A program made the position numbers and the translations under genes. The notes under the pieces are model-generated. The model was given only the letters and a program-made list of their open reading frames with translations, did not search any database and was not told the DNA's origin. A DNA stretch of 64,000 nucleotides from JABWCQ01 sp964530625 (GTDB taxonomy: Bacteria; Electryoneota; RPQS01): contig CAZHAK010000002.1 of assembly GCA_964530625.1 (NCBI GenBank), positions 62,001 through 126,000 on the forward strand. Direction: 5' to 3'. Of this stretch, positions 35,003-44,628 are shown one piece after another. How positions within the stretch are numbered: the stretch's first letter is position 1; every line of letters begins with the position of its first letter.

Positions 35003-37342
35003 ATGAGTAAGTTAGTGACATTCTGTTGTATGATTTGCCTGCTGGTCGCAGGCAGTCGGGCGAGTGTAAAGACTGATCCTGTAACGGGCTCGACCTCGAA
35101 CGGAGTGGAAAGCGCGGTGATTGCAACGTCACCGGTTGAATTAGGATTTGGGAATTGTGCGGCAATTCAGCAAGAACTTGAAACGCTTTATCAGGAGGCT
35201 TTTGTGCGCAAGCTGGCCGAGCAGGATGACTCAGAAATCTGGGCACGAATCAGCGAGTTGAATCTGCTCTTGAGTGGCCGCAATGAAAGCACAAGTCTTG
35301 ACGAAGGCGGAGAAACCTGTGACAATGCCGTCGTGATCTCGTCATTGCCGTATTGCGACACAGGAAACACGAGTGACAATGAAAACAACTTTCAACCGAA
35401 TCCAGACGATCGTTGCGGCCCAAATCCGCCCGGCGAAGACATCCAAGGTGATGGCAACGACGTGGTCTATGCCTATACTCCTCAGCAGACTGAGGTTGTT
35501 TCGATTTCGTTGTGCGGTTCGTTGTATGACACCTACTTGTACATTTATCAAGGCGGCTGCCCCGGCGACAGCAGTGCCGTATTAGTTTGCTGCAGCGATG
35601 ATCACGGCGGCGCATGTCCGAACGGCAGCGGCAACCTAACGAGTTGCTGCAACGAGCTAGCGCTAACTGCGGGTGAAACTTACTATATAATTGTCGACGG
35701 TTGGCGTGGATCCAGCAACGGCGATTATCGGCTGCACATGAATTATGGAATTCGCTGTGAGCAGTGTCCGCCGGAGCCGTGCGTGGATTGCCCGGCAGAC
35801 GCTTATCAAAGCATCGAACCGGTGTGCGAAAACGGTTACGTGGATCAGACCAATGCAGGTTGTCTACCCGGCGCCGCACCACTCTATGAAACTGCGAATT
35901 GCAATTCGGTGATCTGTGGTACGGGCGGTACGTATGCAGGTCCGAATGGCGACGGACGAAATGACGAAGACTGGTACTTGCTTGAGCTTGATCAGCAGGA
36001 TAGTCTAATCATTTGTGTGCTGGCTGACGCCCCCGGCACGTGGGGAATCTGGCGGATTCTTGGTAACGAAATTTGCGGTGATGTGCTGCTATTAGATATT
36101 GACAATTTTGACCATTGTGATTCCGTATATTATCGTGGATGCGTTCCTGCTGGAAGATATTGGGTCGGAATTGTGCTTGCTGAAAACACTCCCTGCGGAA
36201 CCAATTACCTTATCGACATTCAATGCCTTCCGTGTATTCCGCGCATCGGTCGTTGCTGTTATGACTCGGACCATAGTCCGGCTTGTGCGGACGAATTGAC
36301 ACGCGAAGAGTGTGCCGAGCTTGAAGGTCTGTGGACCGAGGGTGCGACTTGCGAAGAGTGCTGTCCGACGGACTTCTGTGATACTTGGATCGAGATTCCA
36401 GGCGTACATTCTTACATCCATACGGAGAATAGCTGCTGCAGTATTCCCGTTGACTTTTGTGTCGGCGAAAACGGTTGTGACGAAGGTGACTGTTACCCTG
36501 CGAATCGCGCTGTGATCTACCGGATGGTACTTGAAGCGGATGCCATTATGACGCTTGTCGCTGCTGGACCGGGAGACAACCAACTCATGGTTTTTACGGA
36601 TTGCAATGATCCGGAAGGCTCGTGTGTGGCTTCTTCAGACAACGGTCTTCCGTTTGTCGGCGGAGCGGAGCAGCTGGTTAATCTATCGCTGCCAGCGGGA
36701 TCATACTTTGTATCCACGTCTCATTACTTCTGGAACAGCTTCCCGTGCGGAGAGATTACTTTGCGGATCATCAGTGATACACCGTTGCCGGTTGAATTGA
36801 TCGGATTTGACGCCATTGCTTTGGACGGAGCGATCAAGTTATCTTGGCAGACTGCCTCCGAAAGCAACAGCAGTCACTTCGACGTGCTGCGCGATGGCAC
36901 GTTAGTAAATCGCGTGACCGCGACGAATAGCGCAACCGGATCCAGCTATACATGGACGGACAATTCGGTCGAAAATGGCCGCGCCTATCACTACTCGCTT
37001 GTGGCCGTGGATTTGAACGGTACGCAATCTGTGGTTGGTGAAGTGAACGCCATGCCGACGGCCGAGGCCGCGACGATTCGCGAGTTTGCGCTACATCAGA
37101 ATTTCCCAAATCCGTTTAACCCGGAGACGATGATCACGTTTGATTTACCGCAGTCGTCAGAAGTGCGCTTGGCGGTTATCAACGCGCTTGGGCAGGAAGT
37201 TGTGGTATTGGCGAGCGGGCTGCTTGACGCAGGTCGTCACAACATGTCGTTTGACGGTTCGGCCTTGCCGTCGGGACTCTATTTCTATCACTTGACCGCA
37301 GGAGACTTCACGCAAATGCGGAAGATGATTCTGCTGAAGTAG
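35003..37342 (+). CDS. Large Cys-rich secreted protein with PPC-like domains and T9SS sorting domain
   Basis: ATG 35003 follows TGGAG at about 34995-34999. A signal peptide (FCCMICLLVAGSRA) is followed by a coiled segment. Three beta-sandwich units resembling bacterial pre-peptidase C-terminal (PPC) domains come next (DVVYAYTPQQTEVVSISLCG...TYLYIYQGGC; DWYLLELDQQDSLIICVLAD; VIYRMVLEADAIMTLVAAG). About 50 cysteines, many in CC pairs, point to heavy disulfide bonding. An Fn3-like module (VELIGFDAIALDGAIKLSW) precedes the sorting domain (NFPNPFNPETMITF, LPSGLYFYHL, MILLK). No catalytic residues are recognised; it is probably a surface-attached adhesive or structural protein. A terminator follows closely. 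Confidence 0.88.
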   Translation: MSKLVTFCCMICLLVAGSRASVKTDPVTGSTSNGVESAVIATSPVELGFGNCAAIQQELETLYQEAFVRKLAEQDDSEIWARISELNLLLSGRNESTSLDEGGETCDNAVVISSLPYCDTGNTSDNENNFQPNPDDRCGPNPPGEDIQGDGNDVVYAYTPQQTEVVSISLCGSLYDTYLYIYQGGCPGDSSAVLVCCSDDHGGACPNGSGNLTSCCNELALTAGETYYIIVDGWRGSSNGDYRLHMNYGIRCEQCPPEPCVDCPADAYQSIEPVCENGYVDQTNAGCLPGAAPLYETANCNSVICGTGGTYAGPNGDGRNDEDWYLLELDQQDSLIICVLADAPGTWGIWRILGNEICGDVLLLDIDNFDHCDSVYYRGCVPAGRYWVGIVLAENTPCGTNYLIDIQCLPCIPRIGRCCYDSDHSPACADELTREECAELEGLWTEGATCEECCPTDFCDTWIEIPGVHSYIHTENSCCSIPVDFCVGENGCDEGDCYPANRAVIYRMVLEADAIMTLVAAGPGDNQLMVFTDCNDPEGSCVASSDNGLPFVGGAEQLVNLSLPAGSYFVSTSHYFWNSFPCGEITLRIISDTPLPVELIGFDAIALDGAIKLSWQTASESNSSHFDVLRDGTLVNRVTATNSATGSSYTWTDNSVENGRAYHYSLVAVDLNGTQSVVGEVNAMPTAEAATIREFALHQNFPNPFNPETMITFDLPQSSEVRLAVINALGQEVVVLASGLLDAGRHNMSFDGSALPSGLYFYHLTAGDFTQMRKMILLK

Positions 37343-37360
37343 GCGGACTCTATCAACTGT

Positions 37361-37400
37361 ATGACAAGCGGGCCCGCATGGGTCCGCTTGTCATTTGTTA
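37361..37400 (+). terminator. Terminator after the PPC-like secreted protein gene
   Basis: An 11-bp stem ATGACAAGCGG / CCGCTTGTCAT with a GC-rich loop, followed by TTGTTA. The T-run is short. Confidence 0.7.
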
Positions 37401-37717
37401 TAGCAGGCTTTAGTTTGGGTAAGTGGGTCACTGACGTTGAAGATTTGCTACGTGCCTCTTGGGAACTGTGCTTGATTTGCGCATGCGAAATCCGTTTCCC
37501 AGTAAATTCTCGTAAGTCAAGCAATATCAATATATCTAAAGTCATGTAAAACGTGCTCATTGAGGTTTATTCCTCACAAACGGAAGAAACCGAGCCTAAG
37601 CGAGTTTTGTGAAACGACAAGGAAACATTGACATGGGGCAGAAATTGCAATAGCTTTTGGTATCGTGGAAATGCCACGAAAAAGCGACGAACGAACAAGA
37701 GAGGTAGGTCTGAAAAG
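37401..37717. other. Intergenic region upstream of the subtilase gene
   Basis: About 320 nt. I see no gene, RNA or clear promoter. The short frames here lack ribosome sites, including the upstream extension of the subtilase frame from 37628. Confidence 0.5.
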
Positions 37718-40700
37718 ATGCGTAAAGGGTCCCGGATTTGGATGATAATTTTGCTGGTCATCTGGGCGACCGGCTCGCTGGCGGCGGAGTTTTCGCCCGC
37801 GCTCGAGTATGAACTGGAAAAGGCTCAGGGCAAGGAGTTCGTAAGTGCAATTGTGATTCTCGAAAGCCCGATTGATATCATGGCGTTGGATTTCGCTCTT
37901 CATGCTCGCAAGGCTCCGTTGGCCGAGCGGCATTTGGAAGTCATTGAGGCGCTGAAATACAACGCGGCGCAAACTCAGCCTGCGTTCAGGAATGAGCTTG
38001 AGGCTCAGAAACAGCTTGGCGAATTGACTGGCTATACGGCCTATTGGATTGAGAACTTGTTTGTGATTCACGCGAGCAAGGATTTTGTTGAGTCGCTGCG
38101 TGACCGCGGGGACGTGAAGTATGTCACGGAGAATTTCCGTGCCGAGTTGATTGAACCGATTCTTAGCGAAGGGCGCGAACCCGGTCGCAATCCGTTGGAT
38201 ACGGAATCCACCACGGCCGGTCAGAATGCGATTCGCGCGACAGAAGTGAATCGTGTGTTGGGGATTACGGGTCAAGGTGTTTTAGTCGCAAATTGTGACA
38301 CGGGTGTGGACGGCAACCACCCCGCTTTGATGTCACGCTGGCGCGGAGTGACGGAACCGGCCTCGGAATGTTGGCGCGACGCGCTGGGTTCTGCTCCGAG
38401 TTTCCCTGCGGACGGGAACGGCCATGGAACGCACGTCATGGGAACGATTACAGGTCGCGCGATTTCGGGCAGTGACACGAACACGGTCGGCTCAGCTCCG
38501 AACGCAAAGTGGATTGCCACAAACTCGATCAATCAAGGCGTCAGCAGCGAGTTTGACAATGACATTATCGCGGACTATCAGTGGTTCGCGGATCCTGACG
38601 GCAACGGCGGAACCACAGATGATGTACCGGACGTGATTCAAAATAGCTGGGGCGTGTTTACGGGCCTCGGATATGCGCAGTGCTTTGATTTTTGGAATAC
38701 AGTGATTACGAACTGCGAAGCTGCCGGCCCGGTGGTGACGTGGTCGGCGGGTAACGAGAGCACGAGCGGCTTGCGCAGTCCGGCGATTTATTCGCTGAAT
38801 GCTTATCAAATTTTCTCAGTTGGCGCGGTGGATGCGACGAATTTTGGCGCGCCTTATCCGTTGGCGAGTTTTTCGAGTCAAGGGCCGACTCCCTGTGCAC
38901 CGGCTAATCCGGATAACATCAAGCCTGAGATTTCGGCTCCCGGTGTGAATGTTTATTCTTCCATTCCAGGCGGCGGTTACAGCAACGGTTACTCGGGCAC
39001 GTCGATGGCGGGTCCGCACGTCGCGGGTGTGGTGGCTTTGATGCGTGAAGCGTGTCCGAATTGCGATCACATTACAATCAAAGACGCGATCATGAACACG
39101 GCGATTGATTATGGCCCGGCAGGTCAGGACAATCAGTTTGGTCACGGCTTTATTGACGCGTACGAAGCGGTTTTAGCGGTATCGACGGTAGGCGAGGTTT
39201 GCGGTGTGGTTAGAGACGTTTCGAATAATCCGATTCAGGGCGCTCGCGTCGGTATCACGAGCGGACCGAATCAAACTCTAACGGCGGCTGACGGCAGTTA
39301 TTGCTTGACACTTTCGGAAGGCACGTACACGGTTGAGTGTTCGGCCTTTGGTTATATTTCTCAAAACTCGGTAGGAGTTGTTGTTGTTGAAGGCAACACG
39401 ACGACGCGCAACTTCGTGTTGCCGTTGGCCGCGCAAGGCACGGTCTCCGGAACGGTGACGGATTGCGCGGGCGGTCCGGCGGTGGGCGCGACGGTGACGG
39501 TGCTGAATACTCCTGTGACTCCTGCAACGACCAACGGCGCGGGATTTTATTCGATTACGCTTCCGCAGGGAACATATGACATGCGCGCAAGCGGTGCAGG
39601 ATGTGCTCCGCATCAGGTGGACGGAGTGGTGATTGGCGCAACGGCGACGCGGAATTTCACATTACTGAGCGATCCGCGCTTTGAGTGTGCCGGACCAGAT
39701 GGTTATGGTTATACGATGTGTGAGAACGTGGATGCGGGCGGGATTGCTTTTAGCTGGAAAGCGATTACTCCGAGTGAGGGCGGAAGCGGAACGCAGGTTC
39801 TAAACTCTGTTGACGACGGCGCAACGACGGCCATCAACTTCCCCTTCCCGTTCCAATTTTACGGGACATCCTATCCGTCATTTTACATTGGCTCGAACGG
39901 ATATGTAACGTTTGGGACAAGCTCAACGACATGGAGCAATTCCTGTTTCCCGACCGCTATGCCGGCTGGTTTGTATCCGAATTGGGATGACATGACGACA
40001 TACAGCGGACAAGTCGCATGGTACTACGATGCTGTCAATCATTGGGTCGTGGTGTCGTTCTATCAGATCAGTCATTACAGCGGCGGCGGATTATCAAGTT
40101 TCCAAGTGATCATTTATGATCAAGGATTTTATCCGACGGCTACAGGTGACAACAACATCCTGTTCCAGTACGATGATCCCACGACTCAAACGTCAGCGTC
40201 GACGGTGGGTATTAAGACTGCGTCGGGAGTTTACTCACAGTATGTTTGCAACGGCGTGGCCGATGCCAACTCATGGGGACAGGAAGTTAGCCGAACGATA
40301 TTCTTCACCACAGGCACCGGCTGCGAAGGCGCGGGTGATATCACGATCAATCCGGCATCGTTGTCCGGTTCTGCTCCAGTTGGCGGAACAGATACAGGTT
40401 CAATTCAGATTTGCAATATCGGCGATTGTCCGTTGACATGGGGAATAGGCTGGAGCCAGACGACTCCGTCGCTCTCTTTGTCGAGCTATGATCCGGGCGA
40501 ACTTGTTTTGACGAAGGCGCAGATTGCTATGTTGAATGCTGTTAATCGTGGCGAGAAGCCGATGATTGAGGTCCGTGATCAGCCGGGGCAGTCACCGCTG
40601 GATGCACAGGGTGGACCGGACTCATTCGGTTATCGTTGGATTGACTCTGACGAGCCGGGCGGCCCGGTTTACAACTGGTTTGAGATCAATGGCATTGGCA

Positions 40701-41656
40701 CAAACACGGGAATTTCCAGCGACGATCAGGTTGTGAACGTGGCGTTGCCGTTCCCGTTTAACTTTTACGGTGTTGACTACAACTCCGTGAATATTTCGTC
40801 AAACGGAAACATCCATTTTGGTTCTGCGAATGCGGCCTACTTTAATCAGTCAATTCCGAATGCAAGCGCTCCTCTGGCGATGATCGCTCCGTTCTGGGAT
40901 GATTTATATCCACCGACTCAAGGTGAGATATATACCTACCACGACGTGGCAAACAGCAGGTTTGTCATTGAGTGGGATGAAATTGTTCATATCGGCTCGT
41001 CGACTGAAATCCATACTTTCCAAGTCTTGTTGTATTCAAACGGTCGCATCGTCATGCAATACGAGACGATGTTTACCGGCGGTTCCTACGGTGTGACGAC
41101 CTCGACGGTTGGGTTAAACAATGAAACCGGCACGGTTGGATTGCAGGTTGTTTACAACGCGGCTTATTTGCATAGCAACATGGCGATAGAACTGAAGGCG
41201 GCGGTGGATTGGCTGACGATCACTCCGCCGACCAGCGGAATGCTTGATCCCGCTCAGTGTGTGAACATTCCCGTAACGTTTGATGCGAGCGATCTGCCTG
41301 CGGGAACGTATACCGGGAACTTAAACGTGATGAGCAGTGATCCGGATAACAGTTCGGTCCAAGTGCCGGTGACGTTTGTGGTTGGATCCTTTGACGCACC
41401 GCAGAATCTGACAATCATTTACAATCAGGGCACTAATCAGCTACGGTTCGAGTGGATGGGTTCGGGCGCACCGTTGTATCAACTATGGTCGGCCTCTGAC
41501 AGTCAGGGACCGTATAACACCCTTGAAGGCTCGACGTCAGGCACTACTCTGACGATTGCCTACGATGGTTCGACTCGCAAGTTCTTCTATGTGGTTGCCA
41601 CGGACGGAGTCGTCCTAGGCAGTGTGGAGCTTCCTAAGAGCGTGCAAGGTAAGTAG
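37718..41656 (+). CDS. Secreted subtilisin-family (S8) peptidase with tandem accessory domains
   Basis: Start set at ATG 37718, which begins a clean signal peptide (IWMIILLVIWATGSLAAEF); the frame upstream to 37628 is rich in Arg/Lys and unlikely to be translated. An inhibitor-I9-like propeptide (about 25-140) precedes the catalytic domain, with Asp194 (NCDTGVDGNHP), His236 (GNGHGTHVMG) and Ser429 (SGTSMAGPHVAG), so the triad is intact. Next come two carboxypeptidase-regulatory-like domains (GEVCGVVRD..., GTVSGTVTD...), then two copies of a nidogen-like beta domain (NFPFPFQFYGTSYPSFYIGSN and ALPFPFNFYGVDYNSVNISSN), a BACON-like domain and a terminal Fn3-like domain. It lacks a YPNPFNP sorting domain. 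It would be an extracellular protein-degrading enzyme. Confidence 0.93.
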   Translation: MRKGSRIWMIILLVIWATGSLAAEFSPALEYELEKAQGKEFVSAIVILESPIDIMALDFALHARKAPLAERHLEVIEALKYNAAQTQPAFRNELEAQKQLGELTGYTAYWIENLFVIHASKDFVESLRDRGDVKYVTENFRAELIEPILSEGREPGRNPLDTESTTAGQNAIRATEVNRVLGITGQGVLVANCDTGVDGNHPALMSRWRGVTEPASECWRDALGSAPSFPADGNGHGTHVMGTITGRAISGSDTNTVGSAPNAKWIATNSINQGVSSEFDNDIIADYQWFADPDGNGGTTDDVPDVIQNSWGVFTGLGYAQCFDFWNTVITNCEAAGPVVTWSAGNESTSGLRSPAIYSLNAYQIFSVGAVDATNFGAPYPLASFSSQGPTPCAPANPDNIKPEISAPGVNVYSSIPGGGYSNGYSGTSMAGPHVAGVVALMREACPNCDHITIKDAIMNTAIDYGPAGQDNQFGHGFIDAYEAVLAVSTVGEVCGVVRDVSNNPIQGARVGITSGPNQTLTAADGSYCLTLSEGTYTVECSAFGYISQNSVGVVVVEGNTTTRNFVLPLAAQGTVSGTVTDCAGGPAVGATVTVLNTPVTPATTNGAGFYSITLPQGTYDMRASGAGCAPHQVDGVVIGATATRNFTLLSDPRFECAGPDGYGYTMCENVDAGGIAFSWKAITPSEGGSGTQVLNSVDDGATTAINFPFPFQFYGTSYPSFYIGSNGYVTFGTSSTTWSNSCFPTAMPAGLYPNWDDMTTYSGQVAWYYDAVNHWVVVSFYQISHYSGGGLSSFQVIIYDQGFYPTATGDNNILFQYDDPTTQTSASTVGIKTASGVYSQYVCNGVADANSWGQEVSRTIFFTTGTGCEGAGDITINPASLSGSAPVGGTDTGSIQICNIGDCPLTWGIGWSQTTPSLSLSSYDPGELVLTKAQIAMLNAVNRGEKPMIEVRDQPGQSPLDAQGGPDSFGYRWIDSDEPGGPVYNWFEINGIGTNTGISSDDQVVNVALPFPFNFYGVDYNSVNISSNGNIHFGSANAAYFNQSIPNASAPLAMIAPFWDDLYPPTQGEIYTYHDVANSRFVIEWDEIVHIGSSTEIHTFQVLLYSNGRIVMQYETMFTGGSYGVTTSTVGLNNETGTVGLQVVYNAAYLHSNMAIELKAAVDWLTITPPTSGMLDPAQCVNIPVTFDASDLPAGTYTGNLNVMSSDPDNSSVQVPVTFVVGSFDAPQNLTIIYNQGTNQLRFEWMGSGAPLYQLWSASDSQGPYNTLEGSTSGTTLTIAYDGSTRKFFYVVATDGVVLGSVELPKSVQGK

Positions 41657-41677
41657 TTTACGGTAACAATAAACTGA

Positions 41678-41709
41678 AAACCCCCGGTCATGTGGCCGGG
41701 GGTTTTCTT
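41678..41709 (+). terminator. Terminator after the subtilase gene
   Basis: AAACCCCCGGC-like arms (AACCCCCGG / CCGGGGGTT) around TCATGTGG, followed by TTC-TTG. A strong GC stem. Confidence 0.85.
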
Positions 41710-41758
41710 GTGGTGGTGCGCATAAAGTCTTGCAAATCCGCGTCGGGAGGCTTATCTT

Positions 41759-43921
41759 ATGGGAAGCAATATGAAAAGGGACTACAAAATGAAGCTGAAG
41801 TTTTGCGCGCTTTTGATGATTATGCTCACGGTTTCGCCGGGGGCCTCGGCAGTGGACTTGAACGACTTGAAAACCTCGCTTGCGGAGTATCGTACGGCAC
41901 AGTCGAAGAGTGCAACTGATCCGCTACCCTCAGGTATATTTTATGACCTGGTTGCGCCGCTGTCGGGGATCGAACGCTTTGACGGATCGGCAGAATCTCC
42001 AGTGATAGATTTTAAGACGTGGGTTCAGATCAGCCATGAACTTCGGCGCGCGGATTTGAGTCAATCGAATCTTCCGTCGCACAAAGTTTTTCGTGAACGC
42101 CAGAAACTCGCGCAGACCAGTCAGACTTTTCCGATAAGTTTGTTGCTCTTTGATTACCAGGCTGTGCGCGAAGGTGTGGACAAAGATCAAATCATTGACT
42201 ATCAAGATGGCAAGGTGGTCGGGCTGAATGTAAATAGTCTTGAGACCCGGCACGTGGCCGGAGTGTCTATCCTGCACGAATGGACCTATCATGGCTCGTC
42301 AGTGGCGTATTCATTAGATCCGGCGCGAGATGTATTCACGAATTTAGGCGAGCTCGCGCGGGTGGAAGCGGACTTCGGCGATGGCAACGGCTTTCACGAC
42401 GTGACTCAGGGCGGAGAATTTCACGTCGCATATTCTGAGACTGGATTCAAAACAATTTCAGTAAGGGTCGAAACCCGCACAGGCAGAACATTGTTCAGCC
42501 GGACAAGAGTAGACGTCCGTCATTTGGACGCGCCGCCGGCATCCGAAACATGGGCCTTGACCGCTGCACAAAGCACAGGCGGCCCGCTGGCGACGGGTGA
42601 AGCCTATATTTTGTACGGCGCGGGACATACGATGGTCGAGCGGCCCGTGGTATTGGTTGAGGGATTGGACTTGACCAATAGCTTGAATTGGGACGAACTT
42701 TACGATTTGATGAATCAGGAGCTATTGATTGAGTCACTCTTAGCAATCGGTTACGACGCGGTGGTCTTGAACTACACGAACTCGACGATTCCCGTGCAGG
42801 ACAACGGATATTTGGTGCAGGAGTTGATTGAAGAATTGAATTCCGCGACGGGAGCGATTCATCCGCTGGTGATGGTGGGGACGAGCCTTGGCGGGGTGAC
42901 CACTCGATTCGCTTTGAGTTACATGGAAGCCAACAGTTTGCCGCACAATGTGAGTACGTTCATCTCAGTGGACTCTCCGCAAAACGGCGCGAACATTCCG
43001 GTCGGAATTCAACATTGGGCGGATTTCTTTGCCAGTCAAGCGGTGGAAGCCGCGGAAGCACGGGACGCACTGCTTGCGCCTGCACCGCGGCAATTGCTGC
43101 TCTATCATTTGACTGCCTCAGGGGGTGGCACGGCTAATCCTGATCCGATGTTTGCCGCTCTTCAGAATCACTTGGCTTCGCTGGGTGACTATCCTTCTCA
43201 GCCGCGGATTGTGTCGGTGATTAACGGCAGCGGAACACAGCAGAATAGTGGGTTTCTTCCTGGCGCGCAGATAATCCGCTGGGTGTATGACAGTTTTGTG
43301 ATTGATATTCGCGGCAACGTGTGGGCAGTGAGTAACAGTGTAAACACGCGGGTATTGCAAGGATTGATAGATTTGATTTGGCCGCTTCCTGATGAGAGCC
43401 GAAACGTTTTCATTCAGCCGTGCTTGCCGTGGGACAATGCGCCGGGCGGATTGACCGCGACGATGGAAGAGCTTGCGGGAGTGCCTGCTCCTTACGGTGA
43501 TATTCAGGCGCTGCATCCTTCGCATTGTTTTATTCCATCGGTGAGTGCGTTGGACTTGAACGTGGCCGATCCGTTTTTTGATATTGCCGGGGCCGGGAAT
43601 CTTTATGATTTGACGCCGTTCGACAGTGTGTATTTTCCGGCGGCAAATCAGGAGCACGTGGCGATTACGCCAGAGAATGCCGCGTGGTTTATCAACGAAA
43701 TCGTCGGGCCACTGGAAACACCTGAGTTGACCGTTGCCGTTGAGGGCGACAGTTTACAGCTTCGGTGGGAGCCCATTTTTGGGGCAAACAGCTACCGAGT
43801 TTATTTTGCAACCGAAACCGAGAATTGGCCGCCGATCTATAGCTCCACGACAACAACTGAATGGACGGTCGCGGCTGCGGATGAACTCGGGTTCTTTCGG
43901 GTGACCGCAGAACGTAACTGA
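41759..43921 (+). CDS. Secreted alpha/beta-hydrolase (lipase/PGAP1-like esterase)
   Basis: ATG 41759 has GGGAGG 8 nt upstream; ATG 41789 begins a tighter signal peptide (LKFCALLMIMLTVSPGASA) and is the alternative. The middle (about 290-420) is an alpha/beta-hydrolase core with RPVVLVEGLDL as the oxyanion region and the nucleophile elbow GTSLGG (GXSXG). VVLNYTNSTIPVQDNGY precedes it, as in PGAP1-like or triacylglycerol-lipase proteins. A C-terminal Fn3-like domain (LQLRWEPIFGANSYRVYFA) resembles those of the neighbouring carboxypeptidase and subtilase. There is no T9SS sorting domain. Substrate unknown; ester or lipid hydrolysis outside the cell is likely. Confidence 0.85.
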   Translation: MGSNMKRDYKMKLKFCALLMIMLTVSPGASAVDLNDLKTSLAEYRTAQSKSATDPLPSGIFYDLVAPLSGIERFDGSAESPVIDFKTWVQISHELRRADLSQSNLPSHKVFRERQKLAQTSQTFPISLLLFDYQAVREGVDKDQIIDYQDGKVVGLNVNSLETRHVAGVSILHEWTYHGSSVAYSLDPARDVFTNLGELARVEADFGDGNGFHDVTQGGEFHVAYSETGFKTISVRVETRTGRTLFSRTRVDVRHLDAPPASETWALTAAQSTGGPLATGEAYILYGAGHTMVERPVVLVEGLDLTNSLNWDELYDLMNQELLIESLLAIGYDAVVLNYTNSTIPVQDNGYLVQELIEELNSATGAIHPLVMVGTSLGGVTTRFALSYMEANSLPHNVSTFISVDSPQNGANIPVGIQHWADFFASQAVEAAEARDALLAPAPRQLLLYHLTASGGGTANPDPMFAALQNHLASLGDYPSQPRIVSVINGSGTQQNSGFLPGAQIIRWVYDSFVIDIRGNVWAVSNSVNTRVLQGLIDLIWPLPDESRNVFIQPCLPWDNAPGGLTATMEELAGVPAPYGDIQALHPSHCFIPSVSALDLNVADPFFDIAGAGNLYDLTPFDSVYFPAANQEHVAITPENAAWFINEIVGPLETPELTVAVEGDSLQLRWEPIFGANSYRVYFATETENWPPIYSSTTTTEWTVAAADELGFFRVTAERN

Positions 43922-44139
43922 CCATACTATTTGAAAAGAGGCATAAACCAGTTTCTTGCGGATTTTTTGTTTATCATTAGGATTAACTTAGAGTTGACTC
44001 GCGGTGACCTAACCATTTACAAAAAAAAAGATTGGAATCCTACAGACCCATCGCAAGTGCAGATTACGCAGGATTTGCACCTTTGACCAAAGTTCCTTTT
44101 ATTATTAAGTTGATTATATAATTGATTTAAGGGGACAAA

Positions 44140-44628
44140 ATGCAGGAAACAATGACAGCCAACGCAGCCTCAAAGACCAAGAACGAATATGAGTTTCAGA
44201 TTATTCGGAGTGACAAGCAACTTCCAAGCTGGTTGGACCGAACCTCTCTGATTCACTTCATCCATCAAAGTATGTCTCCCTGGAACGACTCGCATGGGGA
44301 TATTTCTCGCGGGCTGGATTATGCTTTCTCGAAAGACGAGGGCCGGGGCGGATTTCTTGTGCTGGCAACTCGCGAGAAAGAAATGTGCGGCTGCCTGCTG
44401 ATGCTGAGTACAGGGATGGGTGGATACATCCCGGAGAATTTGTTGTTGTTTGTATCAGTTGATCCGACCTTGCGCGGGCACGGTCTGGGCACCAAGATTA
44501 TCAATCGGGCATTACAGGAGTGCAAGGGTGCGATTAAGCTGCATGTTGAGCACGAAAATCCGGCCAAGCGGCTCTATGAGCGATTGGGCTTTACCAGCAA
44601 ATACGCTGAGATGAGGCTATCCCGATGA
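44140..44628 (+). CDS. GNAT-family N-acetyltransferase
   Basis: ATG 44140 follows AAGGGGA about 6 nt upstream. The 162-residue protein has the acetyl-CoA pyrophosphate loop (LRGHGLGTKII, the Q/R-x2-G-x-G/A motif) at about 108-118, preceded by the beta-4 strand LLLFVSVDP. The C-terminal signature ENPAKRLYERLGF is also present, so it is a complete GNAT. It transfers an acetyl group to an amine; the C-terminal signature resembles amino-acid or small-amine acetyltransferases. Its stop overlaps the next start (ATGA), so it is coupled to the PLP racemase gene, hinting that the substrate is an amino acid or diamine handled by that enzyme. Confidence 0.92.
   Translation: MQETMTANAASKTKNEYEFQIIRSDKQLPSWLDRTSLIHFIHQSMSPWNDSHGDISRGLDYAFSKDEGRGGFLVLATREKEMCGCLLMLSTGMGGYIPENLLLFVSVDPTLRGHGLGTKIINRALQECKGAIKLHVEHENPAKRLYERLGFTSKYAEMRLSR

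Noticed and set aside
37574..38275. 233-codon minus-strand ORF overlapping the start of the subtilase gene
   Set aside because: Antisense to the propeptide region, with no recognisable protein features.
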